Position numbers and translations under genes: made by a program. A DNA stretch of 9,081 nucleotides from NCBI GenBank assembly GCA_015711875.1, contig JACVJG010000080.1, positions 1-9,081 of the forward strand. The letters run 5' to 3'. This document shows, piece by piece, positions 1 to 5,850 of the stretch. The stretch is from Candidatus Solincola jinzensis (lineage in GTDB: Bacteria > Actinomycetota > Geothermincolia > Geothermincolales > RBG-13-55-18). The notes under the pieces were generated by a model, which saw only the letters and a list, made by a program, of their open reading frames with translations, had not been told where the DNA came from and searched no databases. Each line of letters begins with the position of its first letter. Within the stretch, counting starts at the first letter, position 1.

Positions 1-156
1 GCAGTAAGGGCATACCGTGGTGGTCTCCTTGGCTTCGCGGATGCGAAGCTCCTCGCCTGCGGCGAAGGCGGGGGCGGAAAACCCGAGCTGGGCGAGGGCC
101 GTGACGCCTATGCCGGCGCCCGACAGCTTGAGGAAACTTCTTCGCGAAAGTTCCAT
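1..156 (-). CDS. fdhA: Formate dehydrogenase catalytic (alpha) subunit, N-terminal fragment
   Basis: This reverse-strand gene starts with ATG at 156-154 and runs off the left edge after 52 codons. It was found by reading the reverse complement directly. A Shine-Dalgarno GGGAGG lies 4 nt before the ATG. The N-terminus MELSRRSFLKLSGAG is an almost ideal twin-arginine signal (S-R-R-x-F-L-K). A hydrophobic stretch and a cleavage-like site APAFA/AG (residues 28-34) follow. Residues 44-52 read ETTTVCPYC, the beginning of the Cys-x2-Cys part of the N-terminal [4Fe-4S] motif of molybdopterin oxidoreductases, in the form common in formate dehydrogenases. By family, the mature enzyme would oxidise formate on the outer face of the membrane. 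The Mo/W site, any selenocysteine and partner subunits lie outside the window. Another Tat-exported molybdopterin oxidoreductase is the main alternative. Confidence 0.8.
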   Translation of the reverse strand, partial: MELSRRSFLKLSGAGIGVTALAQLGFSAPAFAAGEELRIREAKETTTVCPYC

Positions 157-225
157 ACTTCCTCCCACTTTCCTAGGTCCTTTACTGCGCTTGCCGAAGA
201 ACTCAAGTCCTCTTCCTGTCCGTGT

Positions 226-255
226 ATATATATAAAACCCTCTGCCGGGTATGAA
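226..255 (-). promoter_or_regulatory. Candidate promoter for the formate dehydrogenase gene
   Basis: Read on the minus strand, TTCATA at 255-250 (4 of 6 to the -35 consensus) is followed by an alternating TATATATATA run at 235-226. That run offers -10 hexamers with 16- or 18-nt spacing. A start from here would give a leader of about 65 nt before the ATG at 156. The match is weak and rests on position and AT-richness in otherwise GC-rich DNA. Confidence 0.3.
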
Positions 256-436
256 CCTCATAGGGTTGCATGATTTCCGGAATCGCCGGTCCCGCGGGCA
301 CCTGCCGTCATGCATACAAGTTGTCATCGCAGGAAGAGATGACCCCTCCCAAGATCCACTGAAAGAGCACCAAAGAATATCTTCAAAGCTCTCATATTAC
401 CTGGGCCTGAATATCAATATTAAGCCATCTTATGAA

Positions 437-451
437 AACATAAATTATGTT
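437..451. promoter_or_regulatory. 15-bp palindrome, operator-like
   Basis: AACATAA-A-TTATGTT is a perfect inverted repeat with 7-bp arms and a single central base. It sits inside the AT-rich island of the divergent region. Such a symmetrical site in a control region suggests a dimeric DNA-binding regulator; which one cannot be told. A second copy was not noticed elsewhere in the window. Confidence 0.4.
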
Positions 452-457
452 AATAAT

Positions 458-498
458 GCAACCCGGACGAGAGGGTTTGCATCTTCTTGTGGAAGATG
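458..498 (+). other. Two adjacent hairpins in the exporter operon leader region
   Basis: GCAACCC (458-464) can pair with GGGTTTGC (473-480) with one bulged base. Immediately after it, CATCTTC (480-486) pairs perfectly with GAAGATG (492-498) around the loop TTGTG. The two stems share base 480, so they abut. No T-run follows, so this is not an intrinsic terminator. Any role as a structured leader is speculative, because the transcription start is unknown. Confidence 0.3.
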
Positions 499-529
499 GC
501 GGGCCGCGGGAAAGCCAGAGCCTTACGAC

Positions 530-558
530 TTGTATAGATCAGCGGGTTAACATAGTCT
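530..558 (+). promoter_or_regulatory. Weak candidate promoter for the first ABC operon
   Basis: TTGTAT (530-535) is separated by 17 nt from TAGTCT (553-558). Both hexamers match the sigma-70 consensus only partly. The position, about 70 bp before the ATPase start, is reasonable, but the call rests on little more than spacing. Confidence 0.2.
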
Positions 559-630
559 GAGGTGATGAGAACATGTTATTGACCCGTCGAGGGAAGAAAC
601 TCCCCACGGAGCCAGAAAGGGCAAGGGCGG

Positions 631-1494
631 GTGACGGAAATGACGCGCATCGAGGCGGATGGCATAGCGTATTCCTACGGGGCCCGCATGGCGGTGGACC
701 ACATCTCCTTCCGGGTGGAAGAGGGTGAGGTGCTGGGATTCCTCGGCCCCAATGGCGCTGGTAAGACCACCACCCTCAAGATGCTGGTGGGCCTGCTCGT
801 GCCGCAGGCCGGGAGGATAAGCGTCCTGGGCCGGGATATGGTGAGGGAGAGAGAAAAGGCGCAGGCCCGCATCGGGGTTTGCTTCGAGGAGAAAAGCCTC
901 TACGAGGACATGTCCGCCGCGGCGAACCTGAGGTTCTTCGCCTCCCTCTTCGGCATCAGGAAACCCGATGTGACCGGCCTCCTGGAGAGGGTGGGCCTTC
1001 CTCCCGACCGCAATGACCGCGTGGCGAATTTCTCCAAGGGGATGAAACAGCGACTCATGGTGGCCAGGGCGCTGGTCAACCGCCCCGACGTGCTTTTCCT
1101 GGACGAGCCCACGGACGGTCTGGACCCGGTTTCCTCGGAGGCTATCCGCCGCGTCATCCTGGAGGAGAAGGAGCGGGGGGTGTCGGTTTTCCTCACCACC
1201 CACGACATGATGGAGGCGGACAAACTCTCCGACCGCGTGGCTTTTATTCCTGACGGGAGAATAGCGGCATTCGACACCCCGGAAAACCTCAAGCACGCTT
1301 ACGGCAAGAGGGTGCTGAAAATCCGCTACCTGGGGAACGCCGGGGTGGCGGAGGAGGAGATCCCCCTGGATGAACGCGGTTCGGCGGGGAGAGTGCACGC
1401 GATCCTCTCCAGACACGAAGTCCTCGACATGCACACCGAGGAAGCCACGCTCGAGGACATCTTCATCATGGTGACGGGCAGAAAGCTGGATTGA
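631..1494 (+). CDS. ABC exporter ATP-binding protein
   Basis: This is the ATPase subunit of an ABC-2 type exporter, of the drug/antibiotic/Na+ (CcmA/NatA-like) class. It would act at the cytoplasmic face with the two permeases encoded next. Walker A GPNGAGKTT is at residues 39-47, the signature NFSKGMKQRL at 133-142 in place of canonical LSGGQ, Walker B VLFLDEP at 154-160, a D-loop near 163-166 and the switch histidine H191. The Q-loop region reads IGVCFEEKSLY (81-91), so a Glu stands where Gln is usual. The 287-aa length includes an accessory C-terminal region after about residue 215. The GTG at 631 follows a purine-rich stretch; an in-frame ATG at 640 would shorten it by three residues and is an equal alternative. 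The last bases are repeated 103 bp downstream. The substrate is unknown. Confidence 0.9.
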   Translation: MTEMTRIEADGIAYSYGARMAVDHISFRVEEGEVLGFLGPNGAGKTTTLKMLVGLLVPQAGRISVLGRDMVREREKAQARIGVCFEEKSLYEDMSAAANLRFFASLFGIRKPDVTGLLERVGLPPDRNDRVANFSKGMKQRLMVARALVNRPDVLFLDEPTDGLDPVSSEAIRRVILEEKERGVSVFLTTHDMMEADKLSDRVAFIPDGRIAAFDTPENLKHAYGKRVLKIRYLGNAGVAEEEIPLDERGSAGRVHAILSRHEVLDMHTEEATLEDIFIMVTGRKLD

Positions 1495-1605
1495 GAGGCC
1501 GCAAACAAAGAGGGCAAGGAGATTTACCACTGCAGGTATTGGCGTGGCCTGAAAGGATGGCTTCCGGATCATGTTGACATACTGGAAGCTGGATTGAGAG
1601 GCCGC
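1483..1605 (+). repeat. Direct repeat of the ATPase 3' end at the ATPase/permease junction
   Basis: AAGCTGGATTGAGAGGCCGC occurs exactly at 1483-1502, where it encodes the end of the ATPase including its TGA stop, and again at 1586-1605. The spacing is 103 bp. The second copy belongs to no gene. With the permease-start remnant between the two copies, this is best read as an old tandem duplication of the whole junction. Confidence 0.9.
1542..1585 (+). pseudogene. Decayed duplicate of the first permease's 5' end
   Basis: Between the two copies of the ATPase tail, GCGTGGC at 1542-1548 lies 102 bp before GCGTGGC at 1644-1650, which holds the live GTG start of the permease. AAGGAT (1553-1558) and GATCATG (1567-1573) match 1676-1681 and 1690-1696 at an offset of 123 bp. 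This fits a copy of the permease start that has lost about 21 bp. The copy reads GTG GCC TGA and cannot be translated as a permease. Similarity is patchy, so this is an inference from collinear short matches. Confidence 0.55.
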
Positions 1606-1645
1606 TGGCGGTTACGCGCAGGTCCTTGACCCGGCGAGGAAAAGC

Positions 1646-2740
1646 GTGGCGAAGAGAATAGCAACCATCTTCAGGAAGGATCTGGCGCAGATCATGCGCA
1701 ACCGCTTCCTGGCGTCCATCTCCATATTGACCATCCTGGTATTCGGCATAATATACCAGATAATGCCATCACAGGTAGACGAGACCTTCAGAATGGGGCT
1801 CTACCTGGAAGTGGGCGGGGAGGCGGCAACCGCCTTTGGCCTCGAAGGCGGAAGGGAGGAGCTAGCGTCAAGGCTGCGGGAGGCGGGCGGGAAGGACGCA
1901 GAAGGAGGCCTGGAGCTTGTATGGGCGGATTCCGAGGCCGAGCTCATGCGGATGGTGGAGGATGGAGCGGTGAGCGCGGGCGTTTCCCTGCGGGCGACTG
2001 GCGTGGAGCCGAAAGTCGCGCTCTATGTCGCTTCCGATACCCCTGCTGAGGTCTCGGAGGCGGGCGAAGCCGTGGCGAGGGAGATGAGTTACGCCCTGGT
2101 CGGCTCCCGCCTGCCCGCGGAGTTCGAGGCCACGGTGCTGGGCATGGACCTTCTGGGGCGGCAGATCCCCATACGGGACAGGCTGCGGGTGACCCTGCTG
2201 GCTTTCGTCTTCCTCCTGGAGATCTACAGCCTGGGAAACCTGGTCATGGAGGAGGTGCAGAAGAGGACCGCGCAGGCGATGCTGGTCACTCCCGTCACCC
2301 TGGGGGAGTTCATCTCCGCAAAGGCGGTTACGGGTATCGTTTTCACCTTCTGCCAGGGCTTGCTCCTCGCCTTGTTTCTGAGGGCGATGCCGGGCGGCGT
2401 CTGGCCAGCCATGCTGGCGTTCCTGCTCATGGGCGCGGCCATGATGGTGGGGCTGTCTTTCATCATCGGGGCGGTGAGCAAGGACTTCATCTCCATGGCC
2501 ATGCTCTCCCTCATCCCCATGGTGGTGTTGGTGATCCCAGGTTTTCTGGTGGTGTTCCCAGGCTTCGACCCCACCGTGGTGAAGGCCATTCCGACCTATT
2601 GGCTGGTGAAGCCGTTCGACGGCATGCTTAATTACGGCGCCGGCTTCTCCGCCTACCTTTCGTCCCTGCTGTGGCTGGCGCTGTTCACCGCGGCCTTCTT
2701 CGCCGCGGGGTTCGCGATCCTCAAGAGGAGGCTGGCATGA
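1646..2740 (+). CDS. ABC-2 type exporter permease (first of pair)
   Basis: This 364-residue membrane subunit belongs to the ABC2_membrane_3/NatB-like group. A cytoplasmic N-terminus rich in basic residues leads into a helix at about 21-40. A soluble extracytoplasmic domain covers about 45-178, followed by further helices near 180-200, 226-246, 253-276, 283-304 and 338-358. The segment EEVQKRTAQAMLVTPVTLGE (202-221) is the conserved loop after the second helix, probably the coupling helix that contacts the ATPase. The start is GTG at 1646, chosen because GAGGA sits 5 nt upstream and the protein then opens with a typical MAKRIATIFRKDL. It overlaps the next permease by ATGA, implying translational coupling and a heterodimer. 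It is separated from its ATPase by a duplicated, partly decayed junction. The substrate is unknown. Confidence 0.88.
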   Translation: MAKRIATIFRKDLAQIMRNRFLASISILTILVFGIIYQIMPSQVDETFRMGLYLEVGGEAATAFGLEGGREELASRLREAGGKDAEGGLELVWADSEAELMRMVEDGAVSAGVSLRATGVEPKVALYVASDTPAEVSEAGEAVAREMSYALVGSRLPAEFEATVLGMDLLGRQIPIRDRLRVTLLAFVFLLEIYSLGNLVMEEVQKRTAQAMLVTPVTLGEFISAKAVTGIVFTFCQGLLLALFLRAMPGGVWPAMLAFLLMGAAMMVGLSFIIGAVSKDFISMAMLSLIPMVVLVIPGFLVVFPGFDPTVVKAIPTYWLVKPFDGMLNYGAGFSAYLSSLLWLALFTAAFFAAGFAILKRRLA

Positions 2741-3783
2741 GCGCGCGAAGGATCGCCGCGATTATGAGGAAAAGCCTTAACCCGCGCAATCCCTATATCG
2801 TCTTCGTGCTGCTGGGGCCACTTATATATGCCGCCATCTTCCAGTTCGTCTTCGCTATCTGGGAGTCAAGGCCCAGGATAGCCGTTTACGAGGAGGGCGG
2901 CGCGGCGGTCACGCGTGAGCTGGAGGCCGCCGGGGCGGTGGAGGTTCTTTCCGAACCCTCTACTGACGGCGTGAGACGGCTGGTGGAGAAGAGGCGCGTG
3001 GATGTCGGCCTGGTCCTCAGTGAGGAGGAGAAGGAAAGGATCGCTTTGGGGGAGGAAGCGACGGTAAAGATCTATATCAACGGCGAGAGCCTGGCGAAAA
3101 ACCGCGTCACCGCCGCGGCTTCCATAGCCGGTGCCCTGCGCTCATTGTCCCCGAGCGCGCGCGAGGTGGGGTTCGAGGTGATAAAGTTGGGCGAGGAGAA
3201 AGCCCTCTCCGTCATGGAGGTTTTCCTGCCCTTCATCGTCATCTACGTCATCCTCCTCGGGGGCCTCATGCTCCCCGCCTCCTTCCTGGTGGATGAGAAA
3301 GAGAAAAAGACCCTGGCGGCGCTCCTCGTGACCCCGGTAACCCTCACCGAAGTACTCCTGGCTTTCGGGGCGGTCGGCGTGTCCGTATCCCTTCTCATGG
3401 GGCTGGTGCTTGTGTTGCTCACGGTGGGCTTCGCCCAGCCGGTCATCATGCTGGCCGTTTTCGCGCTCGGCTCCCTTCTGGCGGCGGAATGGGGCCTGTT
3501 GTTGGGCCTTCTCGCCCGAGACCAGACCACCCTTGTGGCCTATATCAAGGCCTTCGGCATCTTCCTCATAGCCCCCGCCCTGTTCATCGTCAACCCGAGC
3601 TGGCCCCAATGGGTCGCGAGGGTCTTCCCCACCTACTATATCGCCAACCCCGTCTTCCGCCTGGCCGTCTACGGCGAAGGATGGCGGGAGCTTTTATGGC
3701 AGATTATGGTACTTACCGGATTGGCCGTCCTCTTCATGCTTCCCCTGCCGGCAGTCGCGGCTCGCTGGGGGAAGAGGGCTTAA
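2737..3783 (+). CDS. ABC-2 type exporter permease (second of pair)
   Basis: This 348-residue subunit is a paralogue of the preceding permease with the same plan. A helix lies at about 20-40, an extracytoplasmic domain at about 41-160, and helices near 161-184, 207-231, 236-260, 266-286 and 321-341. The loop DEKEKKTLAALLVTPVTLTE (186-205) matches the LVTPVTL loop of its neighbour, which supports a shared origin and similar contact with the ATPase. The reading frame is open further upstream, to 2671, but the ATG at 2737 is preferred. It overlaps the previous stop as ATGA, is preceded by AGAGGAGG, and gives an N-terminus MSARRIAAIMRKSL like that of the partner. It completes a one-ATPase, two-permease exporter, as in linearmycin-type or Nat-type systems. 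What it exports cannot be inferred. Confidence 0.88.
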   Translation: MSARRIAAIMRKSLNPRNPYIVFVLLGPLIYAAIFQFVFAIWESRPRIAVYEEGGAAVTRELEAAGAVEVLSEPSTDGVRRLVEKRRVDVGLVLSEEEKERIALGEEATVKIYINGESLAKNRVTAAASIAGALRSLSPSAREVGFEVIKLGEEKALSVMEVFLPFIVIYVILLGGLMLPASFLVDEKEKKTLAALLVTPVTLTEVLLAFGAVGVSVSLLMGLVLVLLTVGFAQPVIMLAVFALGSLLAAEWGLLLGLLARDQTTLVAYIKAFGIFLIAPALFIVNPSWPQWVARVFPTYYIANPVFRLAVYGEGWRELLWQIMVLTGLAVLFMLPLPAVAARWGKRA

Positions 3784-3784
3784 A

Positions 3785-3848
3785 TGCCTCAGGCATGGGG
3801 GTCAGGCCTCGCCACGTGCCTAAGGCATGGGGGTCAGGCCTCGCCAGG
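3785..3848. repeat. Two tandem 32-bp repeats
   Basis: Unit 1 (3785-3816) and unit 2 (3817-3848) are 32 bp each and differ at two positions. They start directly after the stop of the second permease. Each contains GCATGGGGGTCAGGCCTCGC. The segment TCGCCACGTGCC, spanning the unit boundary (3809-3820), appears again at 3955-3966, on the far side of the inverted-repeat element. GGGGTCAGGCCT-like strings recall sequences often seen beside REP-associated tyrosine transposases. That link comes from memory of other genomes and is unproven here. Confidence 0.85.
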
Positions 3849-3954
3849 TTGACCGAGAATAAGAAAAATGGCGGCAATATGCCAGTAATTACCAGCATTG
3901 AGCTGGAATAATGCACTTTCTACCCTTGCGAGGTTTCAATTCTCGGTCACCCTG
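3845..3954. mobile_element. MITE- or REP-like element with 16-bp terminal inverted repeats
   Basis: CAGGTTGACCGAGAAT (3845-3860) is mirrored by ATTCTCGGTCACCCTG (3939-3954), with 15 of 16 positions pairing. Between them lie about 80 bp with lower GC content and no reading frame of note. An internal hairpin, CCAGC-ATTGA-GCTGG, spans 3892-3906. TCGCCACGTGCC flanks the element on both sides (3809-3820 and 3955-3966) in direct orientation. The structure fits a small non-autonomous element or its remnant. No transposase is present. A long stem-loop that ends the upstream exporter transcript is an alternative reading. Confidence 0.55.
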
Positions 3955-3966
3955 TCGCCACGTGCC

Positions 3967-4166
3967 CGGCGATGGCGGACGCTTTTCCCAGGCGAGTGCA
4001 CAGAGCGATAAGCAGGGCGGCGGGGAAGGCATAGCGGCTATATGGTATATTATCCCATCCTCTCGCTGGTGAAGGTGTGTCCTTCAGGCCTTTCCTGGAT
4101 CCGAAAAAGGACAGGCCTTCCAGAAAAAGCCCTGCTCTCTGCGCTTCTCGCTCCATGCGCCGTGGT
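3967..4166. other. Intergenic region upstream of the TetR gene
   Basis: No gene is supported. TGGTATATT at 4043-4051 resembles an extended -10 but has no clear partner. TGTCCTT (4078-4084) pairs with AAGGACA (4107-4113). Inside the enclosed sequence CAGG (4085-4088) pairs with CCTG (4094-4097), and CTGGA (4095-4099) could instead pair with TCCAG (4119-4123). The alternatives are mutually exclusive, which is compatible with a switching leader or with chance. Confidence 0.35.
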
Positions 4167-4192
4167 TTTAACCGAACAGTGTTTGATAAAAT
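4167..4192 (+). promoter_or_regulatory. Extended -10 promoter overlapping an operator-like palindrome (tetR autoregulation candidate)
   Basis: TGATAAAAT (4184-4192) fits an extended -10 element (TG, one base, then TAAAAT, 5 of 6 to consensus), about 45 bp before the TetR start. It lies in an imperfect palindrome centred on G4179. The left arm 4167-4178 and right arm 4180-4191 pair at 9 of 12 positions. TetR-family repressors commonly bind such a palindrome over their own promoter, so autorepression is a fair inference. No convincing -35 box is visible, which is acceptable for an extended -10. Confidence 0.45.
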
Positions 4193-4237
4193 GGATGAGG
4201 CGGATAAGGCTGAGGCAGCGAGACAAAGGAGGTGGTC

Positions 4238-4951
4238 ATGCCGAGGCCGCCCATGAAGTCGCATGAGGTACGAGCGGTGAAGAACCGCATTCTCCAGGCG
4301 GCGGTGGAACTCATCGCGGAGGAAGGATTCCAGAGCCTCTCCATGCGCAAAATAGCGCGCAGGATGAACATCTCCGCCCCCACCATCTATTATTACTACG
4401 CCAATAAGGACGAGCTTAACATCGCCATCCGCAAGCGCGCGGGTGAGATCCTCTACCGCAGGATGTCCGTCGCTTACCGTTCTGGCCGGGACGTCGAGGA
4501 AAAGGGCTGGCGCATGATAAAAGCCTACCTCGATTTCGGCCTGAGCATGCCGGATTACTATGCCATCATGTTCGATTCTACCGCCCCCAAGCATTCCGAT
4601 TACGTGGGCACCGAGCTGGAGGAGGCGGCACGCGAGGAGCTGGTCTCGTCCATGCGCAATGCCGAGCTTCTGTGGAAGGTGCTGGGGGAGTTCAAGCGGG
4701 CTGGATACACTATGCCGGGCGACATCGAGCGCCTTGGGATGGTGCTCTGGAGTGAGCTGCACGGGCTGGTGTCCCTGCATAACAACAACCTCTTCAGGGA
4801 GATAGGCTATCCCTCGAAGAGGGAGGTATTCGAGACGGCCAAGCTGTATTACGAGACCTTCCTGTCCATATTCAGTCCCGGAAGCGAGAGCGTGCCTGCC
4901 GCTAAGCGTGGGGCAGACGGCCATAACGTCGATGGAGACAAGGCGGAATAG
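4238..4951 (+). CDS. TetR/AcrR-family transcriptional regulator with WHG-type C-terminal domain
   Basis: This 237-residue DNA-binding repressor has an N-terminal TetR helix-turn-helix at about residues 14-60. The segments ILQAAVELIAEEGFQSLSMR and IARRMNISAPTIYYYYANKD contain the recognition helix and the characteristic Tyr-rich YYYY.NKDEL motif. The ligand-binding half includes LWSELHGLVSL (about 170-180), matching the W..LHG pattern of the WHG-type C-terminal domain. A near-perfect Shine-Dalgarno AAGGAGG ends 5-6 nt before the ATG at 4238; a GTG two codons earlier overlaps it and was rejected. The tail after about residue 215 is charged and probably disordered. It stands alone with its own candidate promoter/operator and lies 244 bp before the corrinoid/methyltransferase pair on the same strand. 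Control of itself and of that pair is likely; the ligand is unknown. Confidence 0.88.
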   Translation: MPRPPMKSHEVRAVKNRILQAAVELIAEEGFQSLSMRKIARRMNISAPTIYYYYANKDELNIAIRKRAGEILYRRMSVAYRSGRDVEEKGWRMIKAYLDFGLSMPDYYAIMFDSTAPKHSDYVGTELEEAAREELVSSMRNAELLWKVLGEFKRAGYTMPGDIERLGMVLWSELHGLVSLHNNNLFREIGYPSKREVFETAKLYYETFLSIFSPGSESVPAAKRGADGHNVDGDKAE

Positions 4952-5195
4952 CGGATTCCCGGCTCTTTTCCTGGGATAGCGCCTGGAGAGGCTGGCGCGG
5001 CCTGCCTTTCGCTTCCAGTGCGCGGGGGGAGAAGCCAGGTATGTAATGGCGGACGTCTGATCCCCACCGGTGAACCGCGCTGAAGGGCGAACAGGCTGGG
5101 TTTTCATGGATGAGATGGGCGGAGTAAAGAAGGCGTGATCCTCACGCTTTATCGGTGGCGATGCTGAGGAAAGGAGAAGAGAGAAAGGGGGAAAG
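4952..5195 (+). other. Leader region of the corrinoid protein gene with a hairpin
   Basis: These 244 bp between tetR and the corrinoid gene hold no credible coding region. AAGGCGTGA (5130-5138) pairs with TCACGCTTT (5142-5150) through nine base pairs, one of them G-U, around the loop TCC. It lies 45 nt before the corrinoid start, with only a short T3 at its foot, so it is at most a weak attenuator. A long purine tract (about 5168-5195) supplies the ribosome-binding site. I looked for a cobalamin riboswitch and could not support one. Confidence 0.4.
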
Positions 5196-5828
5196 ATGGG
5201 TGAGTACGCCGAGCGGGTGAGGGTGGCCCTAGCGGATCTGGAGGCGGACGACCTGGCGTCGTTGCTCCGCGAGGCGCTGGAGGCGGGCGAGAAGGCCACT
5301 GACTTGCTGGCGGCTATGGGTGAGGCCATGGTGGAGGTGGGGAGGCGCTTCGAGGCGGGCGAATACTTCCTGGCCGACCTGGTGCTGGCGGGAGAGGAGA
5401 TGAAGGAAGGGGTCGCGGTGCTCGAGCCCCATCTCTCCTCGGGCGACAAGGGGGCAAGGGGTACGGTGGTTATCTGCACCGTAAAGGGAGACATCCACGA
5501 TATCGGCAAGAACCTGGTCGGTACCATGCTCTCCAGCGCCGGCTTCAAGGTGGTGGACCTGGGAGTGGACGTGCCGGCGGAGAGAGTGGTGGAGGCGGTC
5601 AAGGAAAACTCCGCGCAGGCGGTGGGTCTGTCCGTGTTGCTCACCACCATGGTGGGCTCTGTGGGCGAGGTTGTCGCAGGCCTGAAGGAAGCGGGCTTGC
5701 GCCAAAACGTAAAGGTGGCCGTCGGGGGCGCCTGCGTCACCGATGAGGTGGTGGAGCGATACGGGGCTGACGCCATGGGGCGCGACGCCGTGGAGGCGGT
5801 GCGCATTTTCTCCGGTTGGATGCGATAG
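5196..5828 (+). CDS. Corrinoid (cobalamin-binding) methyl-carrier protein
   Basis: This is a 210-residue soluble methyl carrier of the MtaC/MtbC/MttC type. Residues 1-88 form the helical cap domain (B12-binding_2/methionine synthase cap). Residues 89-210 form the Rossmann-like B12-binding domain. The diagnostic motif is D99-x-H101-x-x-G104 within VKGDIHDIGKNLVGTML, and H101 would be the lower axial ligand of cobalt. The Ser-x-Leu loop SVLL (about 146-149) and the glycine pair in VAVGGACVTDE (about 174-184) that line the nucleotide tail are also present. Length is normal for the family. The start follows GGGGG by 5 nt. The UroD-like methyltransferase begins 22 bp after its stop, so the two form an operon. 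By family the protein takes a methyl group from a substrate methyltransferase and hands it on; the substrate is not shown by this gene alone. Confidence 0.92.
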   Translation: MGEYAERVRVALADLEADDLASLLREALEAGEKATDLLAAMGEAMVEVGRRFEAGEYFLADLVLAGEEMKEGVAVLEPHLSSGDKGARGTVVICTVKGDIHDIGKNLVGTMLSSAGFKVVDLGVDVPAERVVEAVKENSAQAVGLSVLLTTMVGSVGEVVAGLKEAGLRQNVKVAVGGACVTDEVVERYGADAMGRDAVEAVRIFSGWMR

Positions 5829-5850
5829 GGGCGGGGGAAAGGGGTGAAAA

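Larger units (their letters stand above)
157..630. other. Divergent intergenic region, no gene recognised
   Basis: About 470 bp separate the divergent formate dehydrogenase and ABC exporter genes. I see no credible coding region. The stretch 395-460 is strikingly AT-rich against the rest of the window. GGGTTGCAT (263-271) recurs inverted as ATGCAACCC (456-464). The region also holds a 15-bp palindrome and two adjacent small hairpins, listed separately. It presumably carries the control signals for both operons. Confidence 0.6.

Noticed and set aside
251..550. Open frame of 99 codons on the plus strand in the divergent region
   Set aside because: It has no ribosome-binding site, crosses the AT-rich island, and its composition and residue order look non-coding. 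The region is better explained as regulatory.
1574..1602. Internal promoter from the perfect TTGACA at 1574-1579
   Set aside because: No -10-like hexamer lies 16-18 nt downstream; the sequence there is GAGAGG. It falls inside the decayed junction duplicate.
2671..2736. Upstream extension of the second permease by 22 codons
   Set aside because: It would overlap the first permease by 70 bp. The ATG at 2737 has a strong Shine-Dalgarno site and an ATGA overlap, and gives a typical permease N-terminus.
4952..5195. Cobalamin riboswitch before the corrinoid gene
   Set aside because: GAAGCCAGG at 5032-5040 is faintly reminiscent of the 3' part, but the B12 box GCCACTG and the rest of the conserved core are missing.
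5108..5204. Possible ghost copy of the corrinoid start (ATGGGCGGAGTA against ATGGGTGAGTA)
   Set aside because: Only about ten bases match, with an indel and no collinear second block, so it does not reach the standard of the other duplicated junctions.
3947..5806. 619-codon minus-strand open frame and other long antisense frames over real genes
   Set aside because: These are shadows caused by GC-rich codon bias. The plus-strand TetR and corrinoid proteins have clear family motifs and ribosome-binding sites; the antisense translations are low-complexity.
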